Counted from the stretch's first letter, positions 6,229 through 12,860 are shown. The stretch is DNA of 18,654 nucleotides from CAYYJM01 sp964471755 (GCA_964471755.1 CAYYJM010000111.1:1-18654); one strand, 5' to 3'. Made by a program: numbers and translations. Notes: generated from the sequence alone by a model not told the origin.

Positions 6229-7266
6229 CTACTCGTTCTGTTTCGGCCGGTACACCAGCACCGGCACAGACGCTCCGCGGACAACGCGATCCGCGACGCT
6301 GCCGCGGAACAGTCGGCTCAGACCACCCCGGCCGTGCGTCGCCAGGGCGATCAGGTCGGCGTCGTGCGCCCGGGCATGCTGAAGGATCGCCTCGGCGGCT
6401 GGGAGGTCGCCGGAAACGAGGCACGGCCGAACGCGGGCTCCCCGCTCACCCAGGCGATCCGTCATCGCCCGGAGGTAACGCCACTCCTCCGCCTGCGGCC
6501 GGCTGGCAAGCCGCCTCTGCGGATCGCCGACCGGGTATCCGACCGAGTAGTCAAGTGGAGGACTGACAACCCGGAGCAGGGTGTGGTCGGCGTCCTGCAA
6601 CGAGCCCAGGGCGAGGGCCGGCTCGAGAATCTGCTCGGCGAACGGCGTCCCGTCGAGCGGAACGACGACACGGCGCAGAACCGGGTCGCCAGTCAGGTCG
6701 GCTGGGGTGTCGAAGCCGCGTACGAGGAGCAGCGGAATCGACAGCCGACGCAGGAGTTCGTCGCCAACGCTGCCCCACCACAGCCGACCCAGCGGCCCCC
6801 GGCCGTGCGTCGCCATGACGACGAGGTCCGTCGCGTCGGCTGCCTCCGCGCACAGCGTCTCGGCGATGTCGTCTCCCTCCAGGAAGACCGGAAGCACTGG
6901 CGTCGTGCTGGTCTTCGCCAGGCGACGAACCAGGTCGGCCAGGTAAGCCCGGCCGCGCTGCCGGAGCTTGGCGTCGAGCGGGCCGGCTTCCGGATACAGG
7001 CCGGGCTGACCGGCCGGCAGAAACGGCCGGTGGACGTAGGCGACACGCACCGTTGCACCGCCGCGCCGGGCAATGCCCAGCGCCAGCGACAGGGCGTGTT
7101 CGCCGAACGCCTCACCGTCCACCGGCACCAGTATCGATCGATAGCGATGCGGGACGACCGGCAGGCCGACCCCCGCAGTCAACTGCGGCTCCGCTCGACA
7201 CTCGCCGAGGGCCGAGGGGGCCAGGTCGTGAGTCGGATGGCCCGGGTTGATTCGCGCGAGCTGCAT
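6229..7266 (-). CDS. Tandem-domain universal stress protein
   Basis: This 345-residue protein has two UspA domains (about 40-195 and 200-345). Each begins with a strand of the type SILVPVDG or RVVVPLDG and ends with the ATP-binding segment: ATHGRGPLGRLWWGSV and ATHGRGGLSRLFRGSV, followed by PLLLVR or PVLVYRP. Such motifs mark the ATP-binding class of Usp proteins, which act in dormancy, hypoxia and nutrient stress. The ATG at 7266 is supported by AGGAGG 9 nt upstream; the frame opens 22 codons earlier without a site. It lies 106 nt after hpf in the same direction and ends at a strong hairpin, so an hpf-usp transcript is likely. A perfect -24 half (7325-7331) lies upstream but lacks a proper -12 box. 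Confidence 0.92.
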   Translation of the reverse strand: MQLARINPGHPTHDLAPSALGECRAEPQLTAGVGLPVVPHRYRSILVPVDGEAFGEHALSLALGIARRGGATVRVAYVHRPFLPAGQPGLYPEAGPLDAKLRQRGRAYLADLVRRLAKTSTTPVLPVFLEGDDIAETLCAEAADATDLVVMATHGRGPLGRLWWGSVGDELLRRLSIPLLLVRGFDTPADLTGDPVLRRVVVPLDGTPFAEQILEPALALGSLQDADHTLLRVVSPPLDYSVGYPVGDPQRRLASRPQAEEWRYLRAMTDRLGERGARVRPCLVSGDLPAAEAILQHARAHDADLIALATHGRGGLSRLFRGSVADRVVRGASVPVLVYRPKQNE

Positions 7267-7372
7267 GTCAACGATCCTCCTGGCCCCGGTCGCCCGCCGT
7301 GCTGGCAAGCGACCGGGGATGCCTCGTGCCAAACCTCGCTCTCGATGTTAGTTGGGATAAACCCGTCCTGCC

Positions 7373-7699
7373 CTACGCCAGGACCGGCACCCGGCGTTCG
7401 TGCCGGCGTTTCACGTGTCGCCGGACGGCGAAGCCCGCACGGTTCGCCGTCGCGGTGATGGCGGCGTGGATGTCGGCGTCCATCCCGGTGACGACAACCC
7501 GGCCGCGTGGCGGCAGTTCGACCACGATCCGGCACGCCTTGTCCAGGCCGCCGCGTGGGCCGTTCACGTCCCGCAGGTACACCCGGACCAGGCCGATGTG
7601 CCGACCGAATCGACCCAGAGCCAGATGGAGCCGTTCCTGGAGGAAGTTCCGCATCCCCTCGGTCACCTCCACGTCACGGTGTCGGATCTCCAACCGCAT
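7373..7699 (-). CDS. hpf: Ribosome hibernation promoting factor (short HPF/RaiA, S30AE family)
   Basis: This 108-residue protein carries the S30AE fold. It opens with MRLEIRHRDVEVTEGMRNF and a helix ERLHLALGRFGRHI, continues with strands VRVYLRDVNGPRGGLDKACRIVVELPPRG, and has the closing helix DADIHAAITATANRAGFAVRR. Short HPF binds the decoding centre of idle ribosomes and drives 100S dimers. The ATG at 7699 is supported by AAAGGAG; the frame extends 29 codons upstream through the promoter, which is spurious. A sigma-54-type promoter lies about 60 nt upstream with a perfect dyad behind it. The universal stress gene follows. Confidence 0.9.
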   Translation of the reverse strand: MRLEIRHRDVEVTEGMRNFLQERLHLALGRFGRHIGLVRVYLRDVNGPRGGLDKACRIVVELPPRGRVVVTGMDADIHAAITATANRAGFAVRRHVKRRHERRVPVLA

Positions 7700-7769
7700 G
7701 ACTTGCTCCTTTCGCGACTCGGTCATCCTCGTCGCCCATGAACGAGGCGGCGAGTTCTCCCTACACTCA

Positions 7770-7785
7770 AGCACATGCCGTGCCA
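7770..7785 (-). promoter_or_regulatory. Sigma-54 (-24/-12) promoter of hpf
   Basis: On the minus strand the sequence reads TGGCACG-GCAT-GTGCT. The -24 box is perfect, the GG/GC pair is at the right distance and there is one deviation in the -12 box. The predicted start is near 7760, about 60 nt before the hpf ATG. It has the same architecture as the promoter at 334-349. Confidence 0.75.
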
Positions 7786-7821
7786 TTCACCTCGACTTGC
7801 GACCAGGTTCGACAGAATACC

Positions 7822-7845
7822 CCTGTGAAATGCGGATTTCACAGG
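7822..7845. promoter_or_regulatory. Perfect dyad, candidate NtrC-type activator (enhancer) site
   Basis: The arms CCTGTGAAAT and ATTTCACAGG are exact reverse complements around a GCGG centre. The centre lies about 74 bp upstream of the predicted hpf start, close to where NtrC-family regulators usually bind. There is no T-run or gene end to suggest a terminator. A CCTGTG half-site also occurs (minus strand, about 8423-8428) upstream of the 93-residue gene's promoter. Confidence 0.6.
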
Positions 7846-8004
7846 CAAGAGCATGGATCGACCCGTTGAAAACAGGCCGGGGCGAGATCGTTCCCCCGAA
7901 ATAGGGGCCTGGTTCCGAGCTGAGGCAGGCGGAGGTAGTCAGGAATCGACCAGGTGCTGGGCAATAATCGCTCGGCTGAGGGCTGTGAGGTGGTTGAGAG
8001 AGGA

Positions 8005-8286
8005 TCACTGGAGAAGAGAGGCGGTGGGGCGCTGGGACAGGACCTCGATCGCGTGGGCAACGAGCGGGTCGCCCGGCTCCGTATAGGTCACCCGGACGTG
8101 GTCCCTGGGCTGGACCATCCGAAACTTGATCCGCTCGCCACGGAGGATAACGTCGCAGGCCGGAGGAACGTAGATCGTCAGGGGAACACACCCGATGACG
8201 GCGGCCAGTTCCCGGTTGATGGGATCTACCCGGTGAATGACCGCCTCGGCCTGCAAGGCGGACTCGCAACGGTCCCGTCTTCGCAT
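8005..8286 (-). CDS. 93-residue protein of unknown function, possible OB-fold/small beta barrel
   Basis: I do not recognise the family. The protein has a basic N-terminus (MRRRDRCE) and then a core rich in alternating strands: AVIHRVDPINRELAAVIG, LTIYVPPACDVILRGERIKF, MVQPRDHVRVTYTEPGDP and a last strand VAHAIEVL. The pattern of short beta strands with a GD/RD turn is reminiscent of small OB-fold or DUF5666-like domains; this is by eye only. There is no signal peptide or membrane segment. The ATG at 8286 has a GGAG-type site upstream. The gene sits 31 nt behind a consensus-perfect sigma-54 promoter and divergently from the two-component system, so it is the strongest candidate target of that system. 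Confidence 0.7.
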   Translation of the reverse strand: MRRRDRCESALQAEAVIHRVDPINRELAAVIGCVPLTIYVPPACDVILRGERIKFRMVQPRDHVRVTYTEPGDPLVAHAIEVLSQRPTASLLQ

Positions 8287-8328
8287 CGCTTTGCTCCATC
8301 CGGGGAAAGGGTGCCAACCACTCCTCCG

Positions 8329-8344
8329 AGCAATTATCGTGCCA
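8329..8344 (-). promoter_or_regulatory. Consensus-perfect sigma-54 promoter of the 93-residue gene
   Basis: On the minus strand the sequence reads TGGCACG-ATAA-TTGCT, an exact match to TGGCACG-N4-TTGCW. The predicted start is near 8317, giving a leader of about 31 nt. It lies back to back with the predicted promoter of the kinase/regulator operon. Confidence 0.85.
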
Positions 8345-8381
8345 GATCGAGAAGCGTCCAGGCATCACGGCCCATCTCGGC

Positions 8382-8387
8382 TACAAT
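8382..8387 (+). promoter_or_regulatory. Sigma-70-type -10 box of the two-component operon
   Basis: TACAAT matches the -10 consensus at five of six bases and lies about 60 nt before the kinase ATG. The -35 region at 17-bp spacing (CAGGCA) is weak. If used, the controller is made from a housekeeping promoter while its candidate targets use sigma-54. Confidence 0.45.
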
Positions 8388-8447
8388 GAAAAGAGCCAGG
8401 GTCGCCGCTCTCGCCAGGAAAACACAGGCGCAACCGGAAGGGGCTCG

Positions 8448-9704
8448 ATGATGACGTCTTCGACCGAGGCGTTCCACGAGAGGACGATCGAACAGGAACT
8501 CCAGGTCCGGGTCGGCCAGTTGGCCGCAGTTTCCGAGCTGGGCCGGCGGGCCTTGACCGGCATCGACGCACCGCAGTTGATGGCCGAGGCCGTCGCCCTG
8601 GTGCGGACGCACCTGACGGTAGAGTTCGCCAGCGTTTTGGAACTCCTGCCCGATGGCAGAGTCCTGTTCCAGGCCGGGGCCGGCTGGGCGGAAGGGATTG
8701 CGGACGGGGCGAGCCGCGAGGTGACAGGAGCCACCCCGGCCACGCAGGCCCTCCTCTGCCAGGCTCCGGTGATCGTGGTCGATCTCCGCTCGGACGAACG
8801 ATTCCCGGACGCCTCGCTGCTGCGGGATCAGGGCGTTGTCAGCAGCCTGAGCGTTCCGCTCCACGGCCACGATCGACCGTTCGGCGTGCTGGGTGCCCAC
8901 TCGACCCGGCAGCGCTCATTCCCACCGGAAGACGTTACCTTCCTGCAATCGGTCGCCAACGTCCTCTCCGCCGCCCTCGAGCGAGACTGGTACGAGCAAC
9001 GACAGCGGCAACGCTATCTCCAGCGGGCCGAGCAGATGATGGCCCTGGGTCAGGTCGCCGCCGGTGTGGCCCATGAACTGCGCAATCCGCTCACGGCCAT
9101 CAAGGGTCTGGTCCAGGTCAACCTTCGTCGGGCCGCGTCCGCGGGCGTCCCGGCCGACGATCTGGCGGTCATCGAACACGAGATTCGCCGCATGGAGCGG
9201 ACCTTGCAGACCTTTCTCGACTTCGCCCGGCCGCCGCAGCCGGATCGCCGACCGCTGGACCTGGCCGAGGTGGCGGATCGAGTCTTCGCCCTGGTCAGCG
9301 GCCGAGCCCGGAAGCAGAGCGTCACTCTCGGCCTGATCAAGCCGGATACTCCCGTCCAGGTGGAGGCGGACCGGGATCAGCTCCAGCAGCTCCTGCTCAA
9401 CCTGGTGCTGAACGCCCTGGACGCCCTGCCTGGTGGTGGCAGCATCGAGGTCGAACTCCGTCCGCCCCGTGACGGCCTGGTCGAACTCTTCGTTCGCGAC
9501 ACCGGCCCGGGAATCGCCGACAACGTGCTGCCCCGCGTGTTCGAGACGTTCGTCAGCAGCAAGGAAACCGGCGTCGGCCTCGGCCTTCCCGTTTCCCGAC
9601 GCATCGCCGAGGATCACGGCGGCAGCCTGTCCGCCTACAACCTCCCCGGCGGCGGCGCATGCTTCGCCCTCCGAATTCCAAACATCCGAAACGATGAACG
9701 ATGA
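8448..9704 (+). CDS. Soluble GAF-domain sensor histidine kinase (NtrB-like)
   Basis: This 418-residue kinase has no membrane segments. A GAF domain (about 35-190, ending in the VPLHGHDRPFGVLGAHS strand region and SVANVLSAALERD) is followed by a short coiled linker. HisKA comes next with phospho-acceptor H209 in GVAHELRNPLTAIKG. HATPase_c follows, with an N box (LLLNLVLNALDALP), G1 (DTGPGIA), F box (FETFVSSKETGVG) and G2 (GLGLPVS). GGAAGGGG precedes two adjacent ATG codons (8448 and 8451), and either may be used. The response regulator follows 95 nt downstream, making a cognate pair. The ligand sensed by the GAF domain is unknown. The last residues (NDER) and stop codon are encoded inside a short repeat. 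Confidence 0.93.
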   Translation: MMTSSTEAFHERTIEQELQVRVGQLAAVSELGRRALTGIDAPQLMAEAVALVRTHLTVEFASVLELLPDGRVLFQAGAGWAEGIADGASREVTGATPATQALLCQAPVIVVDLRSDERFPDASLLRDQGVVSSLSVPLHGHDRPFGVLGAHSTRQRSFPPEDVTFLQSVANVLSAALERDWYEQRQRQRYLQRAEQMMALGQVAAGVAHELRNPLTAIKGLVQVNLRRAASAGVPADDLAVIEHEIRRMERTLQTFLDFARPPQPDRRPLDLAEVADRVFALVSGRARKQSVTLGLIKPDTPVQVEADRDQLQQLLLNLVLNALDALPGGGSIEVELRPPRDGLVELFVRDTGPGIADNVLPRVFETFVSSKETGVGLGLPVSRRIAEDHGGSLSAYNLPGGGACFALRIPNIRNDER

Positions 9705-9781
9705 AGGAAAGACCGAAGGGGAAGGACTCGACCCGCCAGCGTCGGTCTTCATTCATCGTTCATCGTTCATCGTTCATCGTT
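9690..9781. repeat. ACGATGA heptamer repeat with inverted arms, between kinase and regulator
   Basis: The left arm (9690-9705, AACGATGAACGATGAA) is the exact reverse complement of 9752-9767. The right side carries four tandem 7-bp TCATCGT units (about 9753-9780). Inside, AGACCGA and TCGGTCT (about 9710-9747) pair again, so the whole element can fold. It contains the kinase stop codon. Read through, it gives SFIVHRSSFIVHRS, a peptide I know as a common planctomycete annotation artefact. It may modulate the kinase-to-regulator ratio. Confidence 0.8.
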
Positions 9782-9799
9782 CTGTTTGTGGGGGTGATC

Positions 9800-11242
9800 A
9801 TGGCGACTTTGCTCGTGGTTGATGACGAGCCGTCGATTCTGTACTTCTTCCGCCAGGCGTTTGCGGGGCCGGAGGTGACGCTGGTCACTGCGGCCACGGC
9901 TGCGGAAGGGCTCGCGGCGGTGCAGCGCGATCGGCCGGACGTGGTTATCCTGGATATCAACCTGCCGGATGGCTCGGGGCTGGAGACGTTCCGGCACATC
10001 CATCAGATCGATGCGAAGATTCCGGTCATCTTCATCACCGGCCACGGCACGATGGCCACGGCGATCGAGGCGATGCGGCTGGGGGCCTACGAGTATCTCC
10101 TCAAGCCGCTGGAGCTGGACCAGCTGGTGGACCTGGTCGAGCGAGCCTTCGCGATCAGTCGGCTCATGCGCGTTCCCGCCGTGATCCCGGAAGGTGGCGA
10201 TGCACGGGAGGATTCGGACACCGTCCTCGGCCGCTGTCCGGCCATGCAGGTGGTGTTCAAGGCGATCGGTCGGGTCGCGCCGCAGGACGTGACCGTTCTG
10301 GTTCTCGGCGAAAGCGGCACCGGCAAGGAACTCGTCGCCCGGGCGATCTATCACTACAGCCATCGCGTCCAGGGGCCGTTCCTGGCGATCAACTGTGCGG
10401 CCATTCCGGAGGCGCTGCTGGAGAGCGAGTTGTTCGGCCATGAGAAGGGGGCGTTCACCGGTGCGGATCGCCGACGGATCGGCAAGTTCGAGCAGGCGTC
10501 CGGCGGCACCCTGTTCCTGGACGAGATCGGCGACATGACGCCCCTGACGCAGACGAAGATCCTGCGCGTTCTGCAAGGCCAGGAGTTCGACCGGATCGGC
10601 GGCAACGAGGCCATCAAGACGGATGTCCGCGTCGTCGCGGCGACGAACCGCGACCTGGAGAAGATGGTCGCCGAGGGCACCTTTCGCGGCGACCTGTACT
10701 ACCGACTCAACGTCTACACGATCAAGCTGCCCGCCCTCCGCGATCGGGGCGACGACGTGGCTCTGCTCGCCGATCACTTCGTCCGGCGGTTCGGTCGGGA
10801 GCTGAACAAGGACGTGCGGAGCATCGCACCGGAGGCGGTCGAGCTACTGCGGGTTTACCCCTGGCCGGGAAACGTGCGGGAGCTACAGAGCGTCATCAAG
10901 CAGGCGCTGCTCCAGATCACGGGACCGGTGCTGCTGCCGGAATTTCTACCCGCTCCGCTCCGCGATCTGGGGAAGGACGTGGTCGGCTCCGCCCAGGCGA
11001 GTTTCAATCACGGCGACCTGACGGGCTTCATCCAGGACCAGCTCCGGGCCGGTTCGACGACGCTCTACTCGGACTACCAGGCCGTGACGGATCGACACCT
11101 GCTCACCGAGGTACTCCGGCACACCGGCGGGAACCTTTCGCAGGCAGCGCGAATCCTTGGCATCACCCGTGCCACGCTCCGGACCCGATTGAACGCTCTC
11201 GGTATCCAGGTGGAACGCTCCGCCACATCTGAGGAGACGTAG
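9800..11242 (+). CDS. NtrC-family sigma-54-dependent response regulator
   Basis: This 480-residue protein has three domains. The receiver domain (1-120) carries acidic D8/D9, phospho-acceptor D52 in VVILDINLPDGSG, and a late EYLLKPL. The AAA+ domain (about 145-375) has Walker A GESGTGKELVARA (near 170), the sigma-54 contact loop GAFTGA (near 217), Walker B GGTLFLDEIGDM and the sensor segment YPWPGNVRELQS. The C-terminal Fis-type helix-turn-helix reads GGNLSQAARILGITRATLRTRL. All key parts are intact, so it should activate sigma-54 promoters when phosphorylated by the kinase upstream. The ATG at 9800 is preceded by GGGGGTG; the 33 codons before it are the repeat and are excluded. Confidence 0.95.
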   Translation: MATLLVVDDEPSILYFFRQAFAGPEVTLVTAATAAEGLAAVQRDRPDVVILDINLPDGSGLETFRHIHQIDAKIPVIFITGHGTMATAIEAMRLGAYEYLLKPLELDQLVDLVERAFAISRLMRVPAVIPEGGDAREDSDTVLGRCPAMQVVFKAIGRVAPQDVTVLVLGESGTGKELVARAIYHYSHRVQGPFLAINCAAIPEALLESELFGHEKGAFTGADRRRIGKFEQASGGTLFLDEIGDMTPLTQTKILRVLQGQEFDRIGGNEAIKTDVRVVAATNRDLEKMVAEGTFRGDLYYRLNVYTIKLPALRDRGDDVALLADHFVRRFGRELNKDVRSIAPEAVELLRVYPWPGNVRELQSVIKQALLQITGPVLLPEFLPAPLRDLGKDVVGSAQASFNHGDLTGFIQDQLRAGSTTLYSDYQAVTDRHLLTEVLRHTGGNLSQAARILGITRATLRTRLNALGIQVERSATSEET

Positions 11243-11258
11243 TGCGACGCCGCGGTCT

Positions 11259-11414
11259 GTCAGAGCCGCGCACGCAGCGAGCCTTCAGGCGAGCGGAGTA
11301 AGCGCACCGAGGCCCGGACGAGCAGGTCTCGACACGCATACTCCGCCCTGCTGTGCAGGTCGCGGTGCGCTTACTCCGCTCGGCCGGCGGCCTCGCTGCG
11401 TGCGCGGCTCTGAC
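11259..11414. repeat. 156-bp imperfect dyad between convergent genes
   Basis: The outer arms (11259-11283 and about 11390-11414) share GTCAGAGCCGCGCACGCAGC and a few more bases with almost no mismatch. The inner arms (11290-11309 and 11363-11382, CGAGCGGAGTAAGCGCACCG) are perfect over 20 bp. A third small pair, AGCAGG/CCTGCT (11321-11326 and 11347-11352), lies near the centre. It fills the space between the regulator stop (11242) and the phosphoesterase stop (11429). It may be a bidirectional terminator, a REP-like element or a miniature mobile element. Confidence 0.85.
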
Positions 11415-11428
11415 ACGGCGATCGAGTA

Positions 11429-12256
11429 TCAGGCGTCGGCGAGCGGCGGCTGCACGACGATGCACCGGGCATCGACATTGACGACCTGCGTGCCGTTGGC
11501 CAGCGTGTGGACCGGTTCCTCCGCGTGGCAGTGACCACAGACGACGAGCGTCGGCGGATACTCCTCCAGGGTCTGGCGGACGATCTCACTACCGAGCAGG
11601 CCGCTCGTCGGATTGTCGGGGCCCATGTGCAGGACCACGATGTGCGGTTGCGCGTCGAGTACCTCGTAGAGTTGCAGCAGGAAATCGGCCTCGGCCTTGC
11701 GTCCGGGTTTGCCAGCATGGCCGATGATGCCGCCGACGCCGCCGATGCGGAGACCGTCGAGGTCGGCCGTCGTCCCGTCGAGGAGGTGTTGATTGCCGAA
11801 GCGAGTACGCGAGACGAGGTCGTGATTGCCGACGACGCCGGCGACCCAGCGGAAGGAGCGGGCGAAGGCATTCCAGACCGGCACGGCATCGCCGATGCCG
11901 CCGCGCTTGCGGGACTGCGGGTCGGCCCAGAGATCGCCGGCCAGGATCACGCCCAGGTCGTCGGCCGGCGGAAGCAGGGCACTGGCTCCCAGGCGTTCGG
12001 CATCATGAGCCAGCGTCTCGCCCAGCAACGGCGGCTCTTGACCGAGGCGAAGTGACGCAACCGGCTCACGCCCCTGGAGGTCGGCCGTCAGCAGGAGCCC
12101 CTTCAGCGTCGCGGGGAAACCGATCGCCCGGGCCGTGGTGACGTCCAGGCGCACGAGGAGGGTTTTACCCCCGCCCGGTGCGGCGTTGTGGTAGGCAATT
12201 CGTCGCACCGGGGCGGGATTCCAGGTCGTGATCTGAAGTCGTGCTTTCGGGTTCAT
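11429..12256 (-). CDS. Calcineurin-like metallophosphoesterase
   Basis: This 275-residue protein keeps the metal-site motifs of the family: TADLQG (D59, Q61, in place of the usual DxH), AGDLWAD (D108, D112), VVGNHD (N144, H145, D146), VLHMGP (H210) and VCGHCH (H242, H244). It should bind two metals and hydrolyse phosphoesters; the substrate is unknown. The first 50 residues are not typical of the fold. There is no signal peptide. The start at 12256 has only a weak ribosome site, and it begins 21 nt after the PEP-CTERM stop in the same direction, so translational coupling is possible. It contrasts with the motif-less relative at 405. Confidence 0.85.
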   Translation of the reverse strand: MNPKARLQITTWNPAPVRRIAYHNAAPGGGKTLLVRLDVTTARAIGFPATLKGLLLTADLQGREPVASLRLGQEPPLLGETLAHDAERLGASALLPPADDLGVILAGDLWADPQSRKRGGIGDAVPVWNAFARSFRWVAGVVGNHDLVSRTRFGNQHLLDGTTADLDGLRIGGVGGIIGHAGKPGRKAEADFLLQLYEVLDAQPHIVVLHMGPDNPTSGLLGSEIVRQTLEEYPPTLVVCGHCHAEEPVHTLANGTQVVNVDARCIVVQPPLADA

Positions 12257-12277
12257 GTCCGACAGACACGGGGTGAT

Positions 12278-12799
12278 TCAGGCCGGTTCGCGACGGCGTC
12301 GGCGGGCCAGCCACCAGAGGCCGCCACCCAACCCAAACAGACCGAGACTTGTCGGTTCCGGCGTCGTGACCATGGTCGTCGGCACCCCCGCCGGTGCCAG
12401 TCCAGGGCCGAGAATCGTTCCCCGCACCGTGTGGAAGAAACCGCGAGCGCGGTAGCGGATCAGGTCCGGCAGCGCGGCACTCTCGAACGAGAACACCAGC
12501 GGAGCGACTCTGCACTCTCGGTGCGGCCAGTAGATGTCGCGTGCCCAGGACAGGTGATCGTCTACTACGTAGCCCATCCAGTTCGTCGGCTGGGTGACGT
12601 GGCGGACATCCGGGACGAACTCGCTGGTCAACACGAACGATTGCAGCCCCTTCGCGGCGGGCGACTCCACCGTGTAGGTGTAGCGGACCCAGCCGTCGTC
12701 GAGAACCTCGGTGCCGACGTTGATGAACTCGGCGTGGACCGGAGCGACCACGACCAGCGCCAGGAACAGGCCGACAAGCGACCGAGAATGAGCCAGCAT
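12278..12799 (-). CDS. Exported PEP-CTERM sorting-domain protein
   Basis: This 173-residue protein has a signal peptide (MLAHSRSLVGLFLALVVVAPVHA, cleavage near residue 23) and a beta-rich middle with DDGWVRYTYTVES and a cysteine-containing HRECRVAP. It ends in the PEP-CTERM tail TPEPTSLGLFGLGGGLWWLA followed by RRRRR. That tail directs processing by an exosortase and delivery to the cell surface or matrix. The role of the middle domain is unknown. The ATG at 12799 follows a GGGGGGAG site that can be folded into a hairpin. It lies downstream of the glmU-like gene (75 nt) and just before the phosphoesterase gene. Confidence 0.88.
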   Translation of the reverse strand: MLAHSRSLVGLFLALVVVAPVHAEFINVGTEVLDDGWVRYTYTVESPAAKGLQSFVLTSEFVPDVRHVTQPTNWMGYVVDDHLSWARDIYWPHRECRVAPLVFSFESAALPDLIRYRARGFFHTVRGTILGPGLAPAGVPTTMVTTPEPTSLGLFGLGGGLWWLARRRRREPA

Positions 12800-12807
12800 C
12801 GGACTCC

Positions 12808-12860
12808 CCCCTCGGGACGACAGGAAAGCGGATCGCGAGATCGGCCGTCGAACCGAGGGG
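12808..12860 (-). promoter_or_regulatory. Hairpin overlapping the PEP-CTERM ribosome binding site
   Basis: On the minus strand CCCCTCGG (12860-12853) pairs with CCGAGGGG (12815-12808). The helix continues inward with CGAC/GTCG across a two-by-two internal loop, and a GATC/GATC pair lies within. The GAGGGG part of the right arm abuts or overlaps the Shine-Dalgarno sequence, so folding would limit initiation. Confidence 0.5.

Larger units (their letters stand above)
7700..8004. other. Regulatory region between hpf and the 93-residue gene
   Basis: This 305-bp stretch has no convincing gene. It holds the hpf ribosome site, a sigma-54 promoter (7770-7785), a perfect dyad (7822-7845) and a small hairpin-like CCCC-GAAATA-GGGG (about 7894-7907). 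The rest (7908-8004) shows nothing I can assign. Longer open frames here are shadows on either strand. Confidence 0.6.

Noticed and set aside
4763..6382. Long plus-strand open frame of 539 codons opposite the antiporter and rnk
   Set aside because: Composition is antisense-like (rich in D, R, Q, E with no domain pattern), and it runs through two well-supported genes and their terminator.
6217..7458. 413-codon plus-strand frame opposite the universal stress protein
   Set aside because: It mirrors the codon structure of the real minus-strand gene and has no recognisable domain or ribosome site.
8005..8368. Alternative minus-strand frame beginning MMPGRFSIW across the sigma-54 promoter
   Set aside because: It overlaps the promoter and the better-supported 93-residue frame and shows low-complexity R/P/S-rich translation.
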